Below are positions 9,816 through 17,857 of a DNA stretch of 64,000 bases, piece after piece. The stretch comes from Eubacteriaceae bacterium (GTDB lineage Bacteria > Bacillota > Clostridia > Lachnospirales > Lachnospiraceae), in contig CAJTCR010000003.1 of assembly GCA_910574915.1 (NCBI GenBank), positions 62,001-126,000 on the forward strand, read 5' to 3'. Below the pieces are notes generated by a model. That model saw only the letters and a list, made by a program, of their open reading frames with translations. It was not told where the DNA came from and did no database searches. Position numbers and translations under genes: made by a program. Numbering within the stretch: position 1 is the stretch's first letter; every line of letters begins with the position of its first letter.

Positions 9816-10616
9816 TTATAATACATCTGCAAAATGCCCTTTCATACGGTGCATCAAACCGCGTCCTACCACTAAAAGTACAAGTGTCACACCCCAAAAC
9901 CAAAGCATCTGCACCCAATGATAAAAAAACCATTTTCCCTGAATCAGGCTCTCCCGATACCCGTTTATCACATAGTGAAGCGGATTCAGCTTATAAAGCC
10001 ATGCATCTTGCTCTGCCACCATCGTATATGGCCACATCATTGGCGTCATCCACATCAGAATCTGCAAAATAATTCCAATAAACTGCCCGATATCTTTCAT
10101 AAATACATTTAAGGTTGCTGTAATGTACGATAAAGCTAGAGCAAGCACTGCAAAGCAAAAGCTGAAATATGCCATATCCAGAATATGAACACCGGCAAAA
10201 CGCCCGTATATACCAAAAATCACAAGCAAAATCACATTAAATACAACATTTAAAATAAATGAGGACAATATTTTTACCAATGGCAGTACTTCTATTCGAA
10301 ATACAACTTTCTTTACAATATAACTATAAGAAGTAAATGCACTGGTTCCACCGTACCATGCATCATAAAAAAAATTCCACGGTATCATGCCTGCGGACAG
10401 CCATAAAATAAAAGGAACATCATCGACCGGATTTGACCGAAATCCGACCTGAAATACAAACCAAAACAGAATAATCGTAGACAAAGGCTGAATCACACCC
10501 CAAAAAATACCCAGATACGATCCTGAAAACCTGCTTTTAAAATCACTCGCCGCTAATGACAAGACCTGGCTTATAAGCTCCCGTTCCACCCTTTTGCAGC
10601 TACTTCTGCCCGGCAT
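9816..10616 (-). CDS. wzm: ABC exporter permease of polysaccharide type
   Basis: 266 residues with about six membrane helices, the ABC-2 permease of Wzm/TagG type. Family features seen: SRFSGSYLGIFWGVIQPL near the N-terminus, the WLSAGMIPWNFF segment, and LNPLHYVINGYRES before the last helices. The ATG at 10616 (MPGRSSCKR) is chosen because AGGGAGG lies nine bases upstream and the protein then has the usual length; it overlaps the preceding gene by 17 nt. A longer reading from 10721 would add 35 residues that look like out-of-frame sequence of the upstream gene. Together with the ATPase gene 9 bases downstream it forms the exporter of this operon. Confidence 0.88.
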   Translation of the reverse strand: MPGRSSCKRVERELISQVLSLAASDFKSRFSGSYLGIFWGVIQPLSTIILFWFVFQVGFRSNPVDDVPFILWLSAGMIPWNFFYDAWYGGTSAFTSYSYIVKKVVFRIEVLPLVKILSSFILNVVFNVILLVIFGIYGRFAGVHILDMAYFSFCFAVLALALSYITATLNVFMKDIGQFIGIILQILMWMTPMMWPYTMVAEQDAWLYKLNPLHYVINGYRESLIQGKWFFYHWVQMLWFWGVTLVLLVVGRGLMHRMKGHFADVL

Positions 10617-13600
10617 CACTGCTGCCTCCCTTCCTAGCATTTGTAAATGTCTGGTCATACTGTCTGCTGATCTGCCTGATTGAAAAATACTCCAGCATCC
10701 GGTCTGCACATTTTTTCGCATTTCTTTTATACTCTTCCAAATGCTTCAAAAATTTAAAAAAATTACTGAAATCTGATTCTGTCTCATCCAAAATCATCCC
10801 ATTTCCGTATTTTTTCAAAAACCTTTTCGTATCGCCTGCGTCTGTAGAAAACACAGGTACTTCCATCCCCATTGCTTCAATGCAGACAATCGGCATTCCT
10901 TCAAAATCCGACGTTATTACAATACCATCCAGTACATACATCAGTTCTGGCACGTTTTTCACATAAGGAATCCTTACGACCTGCTGCATATGGTTTTGTT
11001 CCAAAAAATCATCTACTTTTTGTTTATATGGCCCGTCTCCAACCATAAGGAACTGTATATCCTCCATGCCGTTTTCGATACATTCCTTTACCAGCTTTAA
11101 ATACCTGACCGGATTTTTTTGTTCCGCCAACCGGGCAATGTAAGAAAAATGTTTTTTATTTTGGTCAAGCCCATATTTTTTACAAATGGCAGCGTAAGAA
11201 AGCTCTGCTTGTTTTACTTTGCGAATCTGTGTATCGTCTACCGCCGGATATATGATATCTATTTTTTCTTTTGGGATATGATACTCATGGATAAATACAT
11301 CATGGATAAGCTTTGTAATTGCAATATAGCGCTGAAAATTCTGTACCTGTGGATTTTTATAATATGCAATCCATCCCGCCTTCGTATCATATACATCCTG
11401 CGCTACAATCGGAACCCCGGAAAAAATCTGCTGAATCTGCGCCGTATGCTGTTCAAACCACGGCGAATTATTACAAAGCCATAACAGATCCGGCATAAAT
11501 ATTTCGTTCAGCTCATAAAATACTTCAAGAAAATGCGCTTCCTGTGTAATCTCCCGCAAGTCAAAAATATAGTTGCAGATCCCATTCAACTGATAATGCA
11601 ACGAACCATGACGGCTTGTATGGTATTCCAGAGTAATCATACAAAAATCATATCTGTCTTTAAGCTGCCGCATTACCTCAATCGTATTTCTCTCAATCCC
11701 TCCGACAGCCAAAAAAATCGGTATTACAAATACAAGCGGTTTAGATCCCTTGCAAAATCCAAACTTCCTGCTGCTGATCCGAAATTCTGCATTCTGCTTC
11801 CCCAAGAACCCATCTTGCGCCGGCTGTACAAAAATACCTGCTTTTTGTGCATTGATATGGTTGTTCTCCACCTGATAAGCAGGCAGGCGCATATATCTCC
11901 CGCAGGCATTTTCCATCCATGCATATCCGTCTTCTTTTTTTAACAGTGCATGATAAATGAGTATGTCTGACAAGTCCTGGCACGCAAGCTGTGGATATTC
12001 AATATATGACTTTGAAACCAGCACATAATCAAGCACATGATTCAGCAAAGTATAAGCAACCTGAAGCATCTGTGTAATATCCAGAGGTTTGTCGGATGGT
12101 TCATACAGATAATCGGTATAGCCCGATCTCATATTCTCCGCATCCTGTATTATGACGTCTTCGCCTAAAACAGCGATCTGCTTCTGATAGGCTTGCAGCA
12201 GGCACTCTTTTTCAGCCAAAGGCAGCTTTCCTCCGACTCCGATTTGAATTCGTCTCTTTTGTCCATATGCATATGTAATTTTCAATGGTTTTGCATTTTT
12301 CACCTTGCATTCCATACGATGAAACATGCGTGCTGCTGCATTTCGAAATAACTTATAAACACCCATATTCTTCTTTAATGCTTTCACCCTCATTCTTATG
12401 CGGATGCTCCTATACGCCGCCGGAAGCTCACCTATCAAAATACAAGGATCATTTGTATTTGAAAAGTCATATGTCACTCCGTCTGTCTGGCAAGCATTAT
12501 GCCAGGTTACAGTTGCAGCAACAGATGTTCCGTCTTTTAAAACAAAGCTCATCTCTGCCATTCTTGCTTTGCAGTAATCCTTTAGCGGAGCAATCCACAA
12601 TTCTTTGATCCCCTCTGGCAGCACATGGACAAATAGCGTCTCAGAGTCATCCCAGTATACCCACTTTCTCGCTTCCTGTTCCCGAAACCCTTCACCAGTA
12701 TTCCAATAGATCTCCTGAAACGGTCTTCGCATATACTGGCAGGTAAAATCTACCATCTGGCTTGTCCTGCTGTCTATGCTGTTTTCTGCTGCCACACTTG
12801 CCACTGTCCCATAAGCGTAATAAAACCGAAACAACGCTGCATATGCCAGAGAACATATAGATTTATCAGAAGGCTTATCGCTTCTTTGTATTTTTTTCTC
12901 AAATCCAACCACCGACTTTTGCGCTGCCCGGATACCTTTTTGTATGATTTTGCCCCGCAGCGAAGCACTTCCCTGTCTGGCTTTTTTGTATTTTGCAAAA
13001 TCATCCATACAGTTTTCGACATCACAAATACACTGATCTGCCAGATCCTCATGCATATGGCTGAATGCGACAAGCTGTTTGCCGGCATTCATCTGCCTGG
13101 CACAAAATTTTTCCACACTGTCATACACATGGTAATGGTATGCCAAAATATCTGGATCATAAAAAATACGCATTCCTGCCTTTTGCAGACGATACCCAAG
13201 TTCAATATCTTCAAAACCGCATTTGTCAAACCCTGTATGAAAAAAATAATTCTGGCTGTGCAGCAATTCCGCAGAAACACTAATATTAGACGTATAAAAA
13301 TGCCGGAAGTCCACAGGCTGGTAGGGTGGAAGCGCAATAAATCCAAACTGCTCACATCCTATTTCCGTAATATGCCGCATAAGGTGATTCATAGGTATCT
13401 TTGGATGCCAGTCAATCCTTCCAAGCGTTGCTATATAATTCCCATATTTTAAATAATTTTCAAAATGCCTGTTGACAAAATTTTCACTTGGAAATATATC
13501 ATCTCCGGTAAAAATAATAAGCTTTCCCGCTGCAATTTTAAGCGCAGCATTCCTCGCCTTCCCAGCACCGCCTTTTTGATTGCGCAAAAGCTTTACTGGC

Positions 13601-13770
13601 AGGTCTTGTACAGACTGTATAATCGAAACCGTACGGTCTGTGGAACTGTCATCTGAACAAATAATCTCATATTTATATTTTGTTGCCCTGTCTGTTATTC
13701 TCCATGCATCGAATACCCGCTCCAACACATCTTCTCTGTTATGCGTGGCAAAGATCACACTTACATCCAT
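10600..13770 (-). CDS. Two-domain glycosyltransferase, GT2 fused to GT4
   Basis: 1056 residues. The N-terminal 260 residues are a GT2 domain: VSVIFATHNRED, CSDDSSTDRT, FTGDDIFPSENF, and FEDIELGYRLQKAG, which looks like the galactosyltransferase C-terminal motif. A middle part (about 270-660) is unrecognised and includes predicted beta-rich stretches. The last 380 residues are a GT-B retaining GT4: VGGIERNTIEVMR, FSYIARLAEQKNPVRYL, FLMVGDGPYKQKV and the E-x7-E region DFEGMPIVCIEAMG. One chain could thus add two successive sugars. ATG at 13770 is preferred, with AGGA six bases upstream; a GTG lies seven codons earlier. It is followed by wzm with a short overlap. Confidence 0.88.
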   Translation of the reverse strand: MDVSVIFATHNREDVLERVFDAWRITDRATKYKYEIICSDDSSTDRTVSIIQSVQDLPVKLLRNQKGGAGKARNAALKIAAGKLIIFTGDDIFPSENFVNRHFENYLKYGNYIATLGRIDWHPKIPMNHLMRHITEIGCEQFGFIALPPYQPVDFRHFYTSNISVSAELLHSQNYFFHTGFDKCGFEDIELGYRLQKAGMRIFYDPDILAYHYHVYDSVEKFCARQMNAGKQLVAFSHMHEDLADQCICDVENCMDDFAKYKKARQGSASLRGKIIQKGIRAAQKSVVGFEKKIQRSDKPSDKSICSLAYAALFRFYYAYGTVASVAAENSIDSRTSQMVDFTCQYMRRPFQEIYWNTGEGFREQEARKWVYWDDSETLFVHVLPEGIKELWIAPLKDYCKARMAEMSFVLKDGTSVAATVTWHNACQTDGVTYDFSNTNDPCILIGELPAAYRSIRIRMRVKALKKNMGVYKLFRNAAARMFHRMECKVKNAKPLKITYAYGQKRRIQIGVGGKLPLAEKECLLQAYQKQIAVLGEDVIIQDAENMRSGYTDYLYEPSDKPLDITQMLQVAYTLLNHVLDYVLVSKSYIEYPQLACQDLSDILIYHALLKKEDGYAWMENACGRYMRLPAYQVENNHINAQKAGIFVQPAQDGFLGKQNAEFRISSRKFGFCKGSKPLVFVIPIFLAVGGIERNTIEVMRQLKDRYDFCMITLEYHTSRHGSLHYQLNGICNYIFDLREITQEAHFLEVFYELNEIFMPDLLWLCNNSPWFEQHTAQIQQIFSGVPIVAQDVYDTKAGWIAYYKNPQVQNFQRYIAITKLIHDVFIHEYHIPKEKIDIIYPAVDDTQIRKVKQAELSYAAICKKYGLDQNKKHFSYIARLAEQKNPVRYLKLVKECIENGMEDIQFLMVGDGPYKQKVDDFLEQNHMQQVVRIPYVKNVPELMYVLDGIVITSDFEGMPIVCIEAMGMEVPVFSTDAGDTKRFLKKYGNGMILDETESDFSNFFKFLKHLEEYKRNAKKCADRMLEYFSIRQISRQYDQTFTNARKGGSSDAGQK

Positions 13771-13842
13771 ATTTTTTCCTATGATTTCCACAGCAGTATC
13801 ATTCTGCTGTTTTCATATTTTCCTTTCTGAAACATCCATAAA

Positions 13843-14775
13843 TTATAAAAATCCCAAAATTAATAACAGCCGGCAAACAATATCATCTACCCGATTCTGC
13901 CTGTAAATCCCGCTATCTGTCGCCAGCCAAACTCTTTTCCAAAAGCTGTCCCGATAGATTAAAAACCGGTCCAGCAGTTTTTTATCTTCCTTGCACAGCG
14001 CGGGTAGCCCCTTATAAGCCCCTTGAAACACTTCCGCCTGAAAGGATCGCTTTCGTTTCATCTGCTGCATATGCAGCAGCCTGTTTTTCCACCGCTTTCT
14101 CCAACAGCTTTGCATACCAACCGCATTATTCCCATGCTGGCGGTACAGCATATATACATTCTGGTCAAAAATCACTTTTCCAAAATAAGACGCTGTTAAA
14201 TACATCCACCAGTCATGCATTACATTTTCTCCATTCCCTTGCGGCAAATGTTTTCTGACAAGCAAAAGCAAGCTGCGGTTAAACACTTCTGTACATCCCA
14301 TACAGATATTTTCCATCAGCGCGTTTCCAAAAGAAGCTAGCCTTAAAACTTGATACGCAAACTGTTCCTGCTGCCTTAGATCAGCAGATGCACAAACTAC
14401 CTTTCCGGCATACAACAGAGGTTTTTCCTGCATTGCTGTCTGTTCCCGTTCCAGCTTTTGCACTGCCCGAACCAGCTTATCCATATACCAGACATCATCC
14501 TGGTCAGCAAATGCATAATAATCAGCTAAAACATCCGTCTTTGCTAACAAGTCAAAAAAACTGCCCGCTGCCCCTTTTCTTTTCCCTGTATAGACAAAAA
14601 TATTTTCAAATTTTTCTGCATAAGCAGCAAGGATCCGCGGCGTACTGTCAAAAGACGCATCGTCCCTGATCAGCAGCGACACCCGAACACCTTCTTGCGC
14701 AAGAATACTATCAAGCTGCTGCGGCAGATACTTTTCACCGTTATAAGCAGACAGCAGCACCTGTACATGTTTCAT
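13843..14775 (-). CDS. Glycosyltransferase family 2, rhamnosyltransferase-like
   Basis: 310 residues. Seen: VQVLLSAYNGEKYLPQQLDS at the N-terminus, the acidic motif IRDDASFDSTP, and AFADQDDVWYMDKL, a form common in the RfbF/rhamnosyltransferase-like branch of GT2. No membrane helix. The gene starts 11 bases after the end of the broken GT4 gene and is followed by a 72-base gap before the two-domain transferase. The donor is not certain; rhamnose is only a family tendency, and GDP-D-rhamnose genes exist at 43-46 kb in this window. Confidence 0.82.
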   Translation of the reverse strand: MKHVQVLLSAYNGEKYLPQQLDSILAQEGVRVSLLIRDDASFDSTPRILAAYAEKFENIFVYTGKRKGAAGSFFDLLAKTDVLADYYAFADQDDVWYMDKLVRAVQKLEREQTAMQEKPLLYAGKVVCASADLRQQEQFAYQVLRLASFGNALMENICMGCTEVFNRSLLLLVRKHLPQGNGENVMHDWWMYLTASYFGKVIFDQNVYMLYRQHGNNAVGMQSCWRKRWKNRLLHMQQMKRKRSFQAEVFQGAYKGLPALCKEDKKLLDRFLIYRDSFWKRVWLATDSGIYRQNRVDDIVCRLLLILGFL

Positions 14776-14786
14776 TCTTTTATTTC

Positions 14787-15994
14787 CTATACGGGCATGT
14801 TTTGTTCAGCAGGCTGTTTTTCATATCTCATTGTCATCCATGCATATATTTTTTTCATCCTGACATCTACCACATGCTTATCATAGTTTTGTATTTTTTG
14901 CCTGTTATACCTGCCATACGCCGTCATGCGCCTTGGATCATCCAAAAGCAATTCCAGCTCCTTCGCAAGCATATGCGGCTTGCCTGGCGCAAACCTCCTG
15001 CCGCCTGCGCGGTCAATCAATTCCCTGTTCCCGCGAATATCTGAGACAAGACATGCTTTTGCGGCAGCCATTGCCTCCATTAGGGCAACAGAAAGCCCTT
15101 CCTGCCTGGACGGAAGTACAAAAATATCTGCATTTTGATAAAACTGAGCCGTATCTTCCTGAAATCCAGCAAAGCGGATCTGGCTGGCAATCCCAAGCTT
15201 TTGTGCCTGAGCACGCAAGCTGCGCTCCAGCTTTCCCTGTCCGCAGATTACGTAATATATCTCTCTGTGCGGCAAACTTGCTAATGCCAAAAGTACTTCC
15301 CGATGATTTTTTCTGCGGCTAAGTTCTCCAACAGACAACAGGATTACAGCATTTTGCGGTATTTGACAGCTTCTGCAAAATGCCTGGCGGTTTTTGCTTT
15401 TTGCAACGCGGCAAAATTTTTGTACCTCAATCCCTGCACCCGGAGTCCGGCAGACTTTTTTTGCTTTTAGTTTCCGCTTTGCAAACAGGTAATCTTCTTT
15501 GTTCACTGTAACGAGCACATCCGTCCAGTAAGACAGCAGTTTTTCCACAGGATAATATAACAGCCAGTTTTTTAAGGAAGCACCCTGATAAAAGTGGAAG
15601 CCGTGTGCAGTGTACATAACCCCGGTCTGCCTTTTGTGGGCAATGATTCTTGCATTCTTGCAAGAACGCCGCCTACCGGCGACTGACAGTGTATCCACAA
15701 AAACTGGTGCCTTCCTGTCAGTTCCCATAACTGCACAAACGCTTTTACGCATCTGCCTGCGGCATAAACACTTCTTGGGCAATCCCACTGGTGGTATACT
15801 ACCTGCATTTTTTCCAGTTCCTTTTTAAATTTTCGAATCCGCCTTTGATCGCAGGTATTCCCTTTTACAAAATTGCACGCCACATGCACCTCATAGCCCA
15901 TATCCAGCAACATGCGGATATTGCCCATATTAAACTGGTCAATCATAGAAGCAACTGACGCCAGCAGCAGCACCTTCTTTTTCTCAAGCTTCAT
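14787..15994 (-). pseudogene. Glycosyltransferase family 4, frameshifted by an 8-bp tandem duplication
   Basis: Two overlapping frames encode one GT4 (EpsF/EpsD-like) enzyme. The 5' frame starts at 15994 (MKLEKKKVLLLASVASMIDQ) and reads to HCQSPVGGVLAR; the 3' frame continues with IIAHKRQTGVMYTAHGFHF and ends at 14787, including ILLSVGELSRRKNH and the E-x7-E segment RQEGLSVALMEAMA. At the junction the coding strand has GCAAGAAT twice in a row (15646-15661). Removing one copy joins the two halves exactly into a 399-residue protein with no lost or odd residue. So the gene is off in this sequence but could revert by slippage. The start overlaps the regulator gene by 11 nt. Confidence 0.88.
15646..15661 (-). 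repeat. Perfect 8-bp tandem duplication causing a frameshift
   Basis: Plus strand ATTCTTGC twice in a row (15646-15653 and 15654-15661). The extra copy shifts the frame by +8 in the GT4 gene; loss of one copy restores VLARIIAHK across the junction. Confidence 0.92.
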
Positions 15995-16334
15995 TCATAA
16001 TCTCCGCCACCGACTTCATAATTTTAATATACATAGCATAACTGTCCGTATCCTTATGCTTCGCTTCCTCCTGCATCCCAGAAGGCTTCCAAAGATCCAG
16101 CACCATATCGGAAGCATTCGCCACGCCCCACAGCAGTTCATCCGCACCCGCTTCTAGCACCTGGCAGATGCTTCCAAACGTCTCCAGGCTCATAATCCTT
16201 GTTCCCCGCTCGATATGCCCAAGAAACGACATGCTGATCCCGCACTTCTTTGCAAGCACATCCTGTGACCAGCCCTTTGCCTTTCGAACCTGGCGGATTC
16301 TCATTCCTATTTTTGCATAATCCAGTTCCTTCAT
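15984..16334 (-). CDS. XRE-family helix-turn-helix regulator
   Basis: 116 residues. Residues 6-65 form an HTH_3 domain: IGMRIRQVRKAKGWSQ, then VLAKKCGISMSFLGHIERG with the recognition helix, then LETFGSICQVLEA. The C-terminal 45 residues are not recognised. It is the first gene of the leftward glycan operon and the next gene starts within its last codons, so I infer it regulates that operon or itself. ATG at 16334 is chosen because GGGGAGG sits just before it; longer readings start within the inverted-repeat region. The two 30-bp repeats upstream could be its operators. Confidence 0.85.
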   Translation of the reverse strand: MKELDYAKIGMRIRQVRKAKGWSQDVLAKKCGISMSFLGHIERGTRIMSLETFGSICQVLEAGADELLWGVANASDMVLDLWKPSGMQEEAKHKDTDSYAMYIKIMKSVAEIMNEA

Positions 16335-16381
16335 CTTTCCTCCCCTGTGCATGTTAAAGACATTAAAAAAATTACGGACAA

Positions 16382-16411
16382 AAAACATAACATTTTATTC
16401 GAAATTGTTAT
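16382..16411 (+). repeat. 30-bp inverted repeat, left copy
   Basis: Perfect reverse complement of 16674-16703. Together with the next base pairs this copy is itself a dyad: 13-base arms starting AACATAAC and ending GTTATGTT, matching at 12 of 13 positions, around a short core containing TTCGAA. That is the form of a site-specific recombinase crossover site or of a dimer operator. Confidence 0.93.
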
Positions 16412-16589
16412 GTTTTTAGCAGGCAGCCTGTACCTGTAAAACCCGTAAAAATCAATGCTTTCGGCAATTTTTTTAAATCTGGTAACGATAAAAAAGATGC
16501 AGCTACTGCAAAATGGCAGAACAGGAACCGTTGTTTTGAAAAAGAAAAGGCGAGCATATTTATCGTTAATTTTTCCTAAATAAATACAA

Positions 16590-16637
16590 AACAGGAAAGA
16601 AAAAATCGGCAAATACTGCCAATTTTTTCTTTCCTGT
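16590..16637. terminator. Bidirectional intrinsic terminator inside the inverted-repeat segment
   Basis: A stem of about 22 bp with one mismatch and a five-base loop: AACAGGAAAG and A-run on one side, GGCA-AATAC-TGCC at the tip, T-run and CTTTCCTGTT on the other. A6 before and T6 after the G+C-rich tip make it work in both directions. In the present orientation it would end transcription coming from the HipA-like gene. Confidence 0.75.
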
Positions 16638-16665
16638 TGCAAAACGAATGAATATGGTATAGAAT
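16637..16665 (+). promoter_or_regulatory. Promoter-like sequence facing away from the glycan operon
   Basis: TTGCAA, 17 bases, TAGAAT, also readable as an extended TGG-TATAGA -10 box. It ends 9 bases before the right inverted repeat and points right, antisense to the HipA-like gene where no plus-strand gene follows. If the 262-bp segment inverted, it would point at the XRE-led operon with a leader of about 80 nt. Confidence 0.55.
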
Positions 16666-16673
16666 ACTTTCAG

Positions 16674-16703
16674 ATAACAATTTCGAATAAAATGTTATGT
16701 TTT
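16674..16703 (-). repeat. 30-bp inverted repeat, right copy
   Basis: Perfect inverted copy of 16382-16411, separated from it by 262 bp. Its inner arm is slightly degenerate (GATAAC in place of the full arm). Lies 18 bases after the stop codon of the HipA-like gene. Confidence 0.93.
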
Positions 16704-16721
16704 AGAACAAAATCGCAAAAA

Positions 16722-17852
16722 TCAAAACTTCAAAATGCGCTCAATATTTCTGTGAACAAGCGTTTCCAACGCTTCCAGCCTCCATTCCGGCAAATTATAT
16801 TTCGAATGCCTCTGAAACTTAAAATCCAGCAGTTGTATCAGCTTTCTGCGTAAGCCTGCATCCAGACATGCCGCTGCAATCGGTATCCAGTCGTTCCCAA
16901 TGCGCGGTGCCTTTGTAAGCAGATAGGTCTTAAGATCCGCAAAATCATCCTCCATCGCATACGGCAGCAGAGAAATATTGTGGTCAAATAAGGGCGCCAT
17001 ATCTACGATCGCCTGCGTATCGTTCTCTACTAAAAATCCAAAATTATTTTTGTGGCGGTCTTCGTTCACAATCACAGCATCGATTACAAACATTCGGCGA
17101 AATTTATCCTGCAATCCGTATTCGTATGCTTTGTTTAAGACAGATTTAATCGTAGAATTGCCAGGGTCGATGGATGTAAACGGAAGATATCCATAAGTTT
17201 CCGACGTAAAAATATCACAAACCGAACAGATTCTGCTGTTTACGGTACGAAGGTCATAAGAAACAAACTCATCTGTAAATTGTTTAATAATTTGTGCCGC
17301 ATAGTACTCTGAATAAGGCTCCAGTCCTGCGTTTGCAGCGCCAGAGCTGCCCCGCTTAAGCATTCGGATCTGGCCGTTTTCCCGAATCCAGCATTTTGCA
17401 AACGATCCGTCTGTCCCATATTCCGGGCTGGTCGTTGAAAGCTGCCTCCCGTGCAGTCCGCCTTCAAATGCTGTCCTTGCGATTACTTCATTAAATGGGT
17501 GGGTATACAATGACACTTTCTCCCATGTCAACTCGCTGTGCACAGGGCGTACCCAGAAGGTATCCACCAAAGACAGTGCATGGGTAATATCGAGAAAGCC
17601 GCGCAGCGTATTGCAGCCGCTTTCCCGCAAAAGGCGCTCCATATTTTCCCGATGCTTTGGCGCACGCCTGTTTGTAATAAATACATCCAGGTCACGAATC
17701 CAATCAGGCAGCTTTTCATACTGCTCTACTACAGAAATCGATTCCAATGCATCGTGAATGCCAAAAGAAGCAACTTGTACATTTTTATTCATCAGCACGT
17801 ACTCCGGTTTACAAATATCCGCAAATGCTGATCCAAACCCTTTCCTGTCCAT
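16722..17852 (-). CDS. HipA-like serine/threonine kinase domain protein
   Basis: 376 residues. The C-terminal half carries the HipA/CtkA-type catalytic core: DAVIVNEDRHKNNFGFL (catalytic Asp and metal-binding Asn) followed by APLFDHNISLL (DFG-like Asp). KCWIRENGQIRMLKRG at about 180-195 would hold the ATP-binding lysine. The N-terminal 130 residues are not recognised. No HipB-like antitoxin is directly upstream; the nearest HTH gene is the XRE regulator downstream, across the inverted-repeat region. The ATG at 17852 lies five bases after the upstream stop, with AAAGGGATG before it. Proteins of this kind occur in toxin-antitoxin pairs and as solitary kinases; which applies is open. Confidence 0.7.
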   Translation of the reverse strand: MDRKGFGSAFADICKPEYVLMNKNVQVASFGIHDALESISVVEQYEKLPDWIRDLDVFITNRRAPKHRENMERLLRESGCNTLRGFLDITHALSLVDTFWVRPVHSELTWEKVSLYTHPFNEVIARTAFEGGLHGRQLSTTSPEYGTDGSFAKCWIRENGQIRMLKRGSSGAANAGLEPYSEYYAAQIIKQFTDEFVSYDLRTVNSRICSVCDIFTSETYGYLPFTSIDPGNSTIKSVLNKAYEYGLQDKFRRMFVIDAVIVNEDRHKNNFGFLVENDTQAIVDMAPLFDHNISLLPYAMEDDFADLKTYLLTKAPRIGNDWIPIAAACLDAGLRRKLIQLLDFKFQRHSKYNLPEWRLEALETLVHRNIERILKF

Positions 17853-17857
17853 TTTTA

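Larger units (their letters stand above)
16335..16721. other. 387-base intergenic switch region upstream of the left glycan operon
   Basis: No credible gene lies here; short frames on either strand are AT-rich and without Shine-Dalgarno sites. It holds a perfect 30-bp inverted repeat (16382-16411 and 16674-16703), a bidirectional terminator hairpin (about 16590-16637) and a promoter-like sequence facing right (16637-16665). A weaker leftward candidate, TTGATT with 17 bases to TACAGG, lies near 16430-16460. Confidence 0.8.

Noticed and set aside
16331..16642. 103-codon minus-strand frame inside the inverted-repeat segment
   Set aside because: It reads through the terminator hairpin and the repeat, has no ribosome site and a Phe/Lys-rich sequence typical of AT-rich noncoding DNA.
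16382..16703. A MITE or small insertion element
   Set aside because: Terminal inverted repeats fit, but I saw no target-site duplication outside them and no second copy in the window; a switch or operator pair explains the position better. Not fully excluded.
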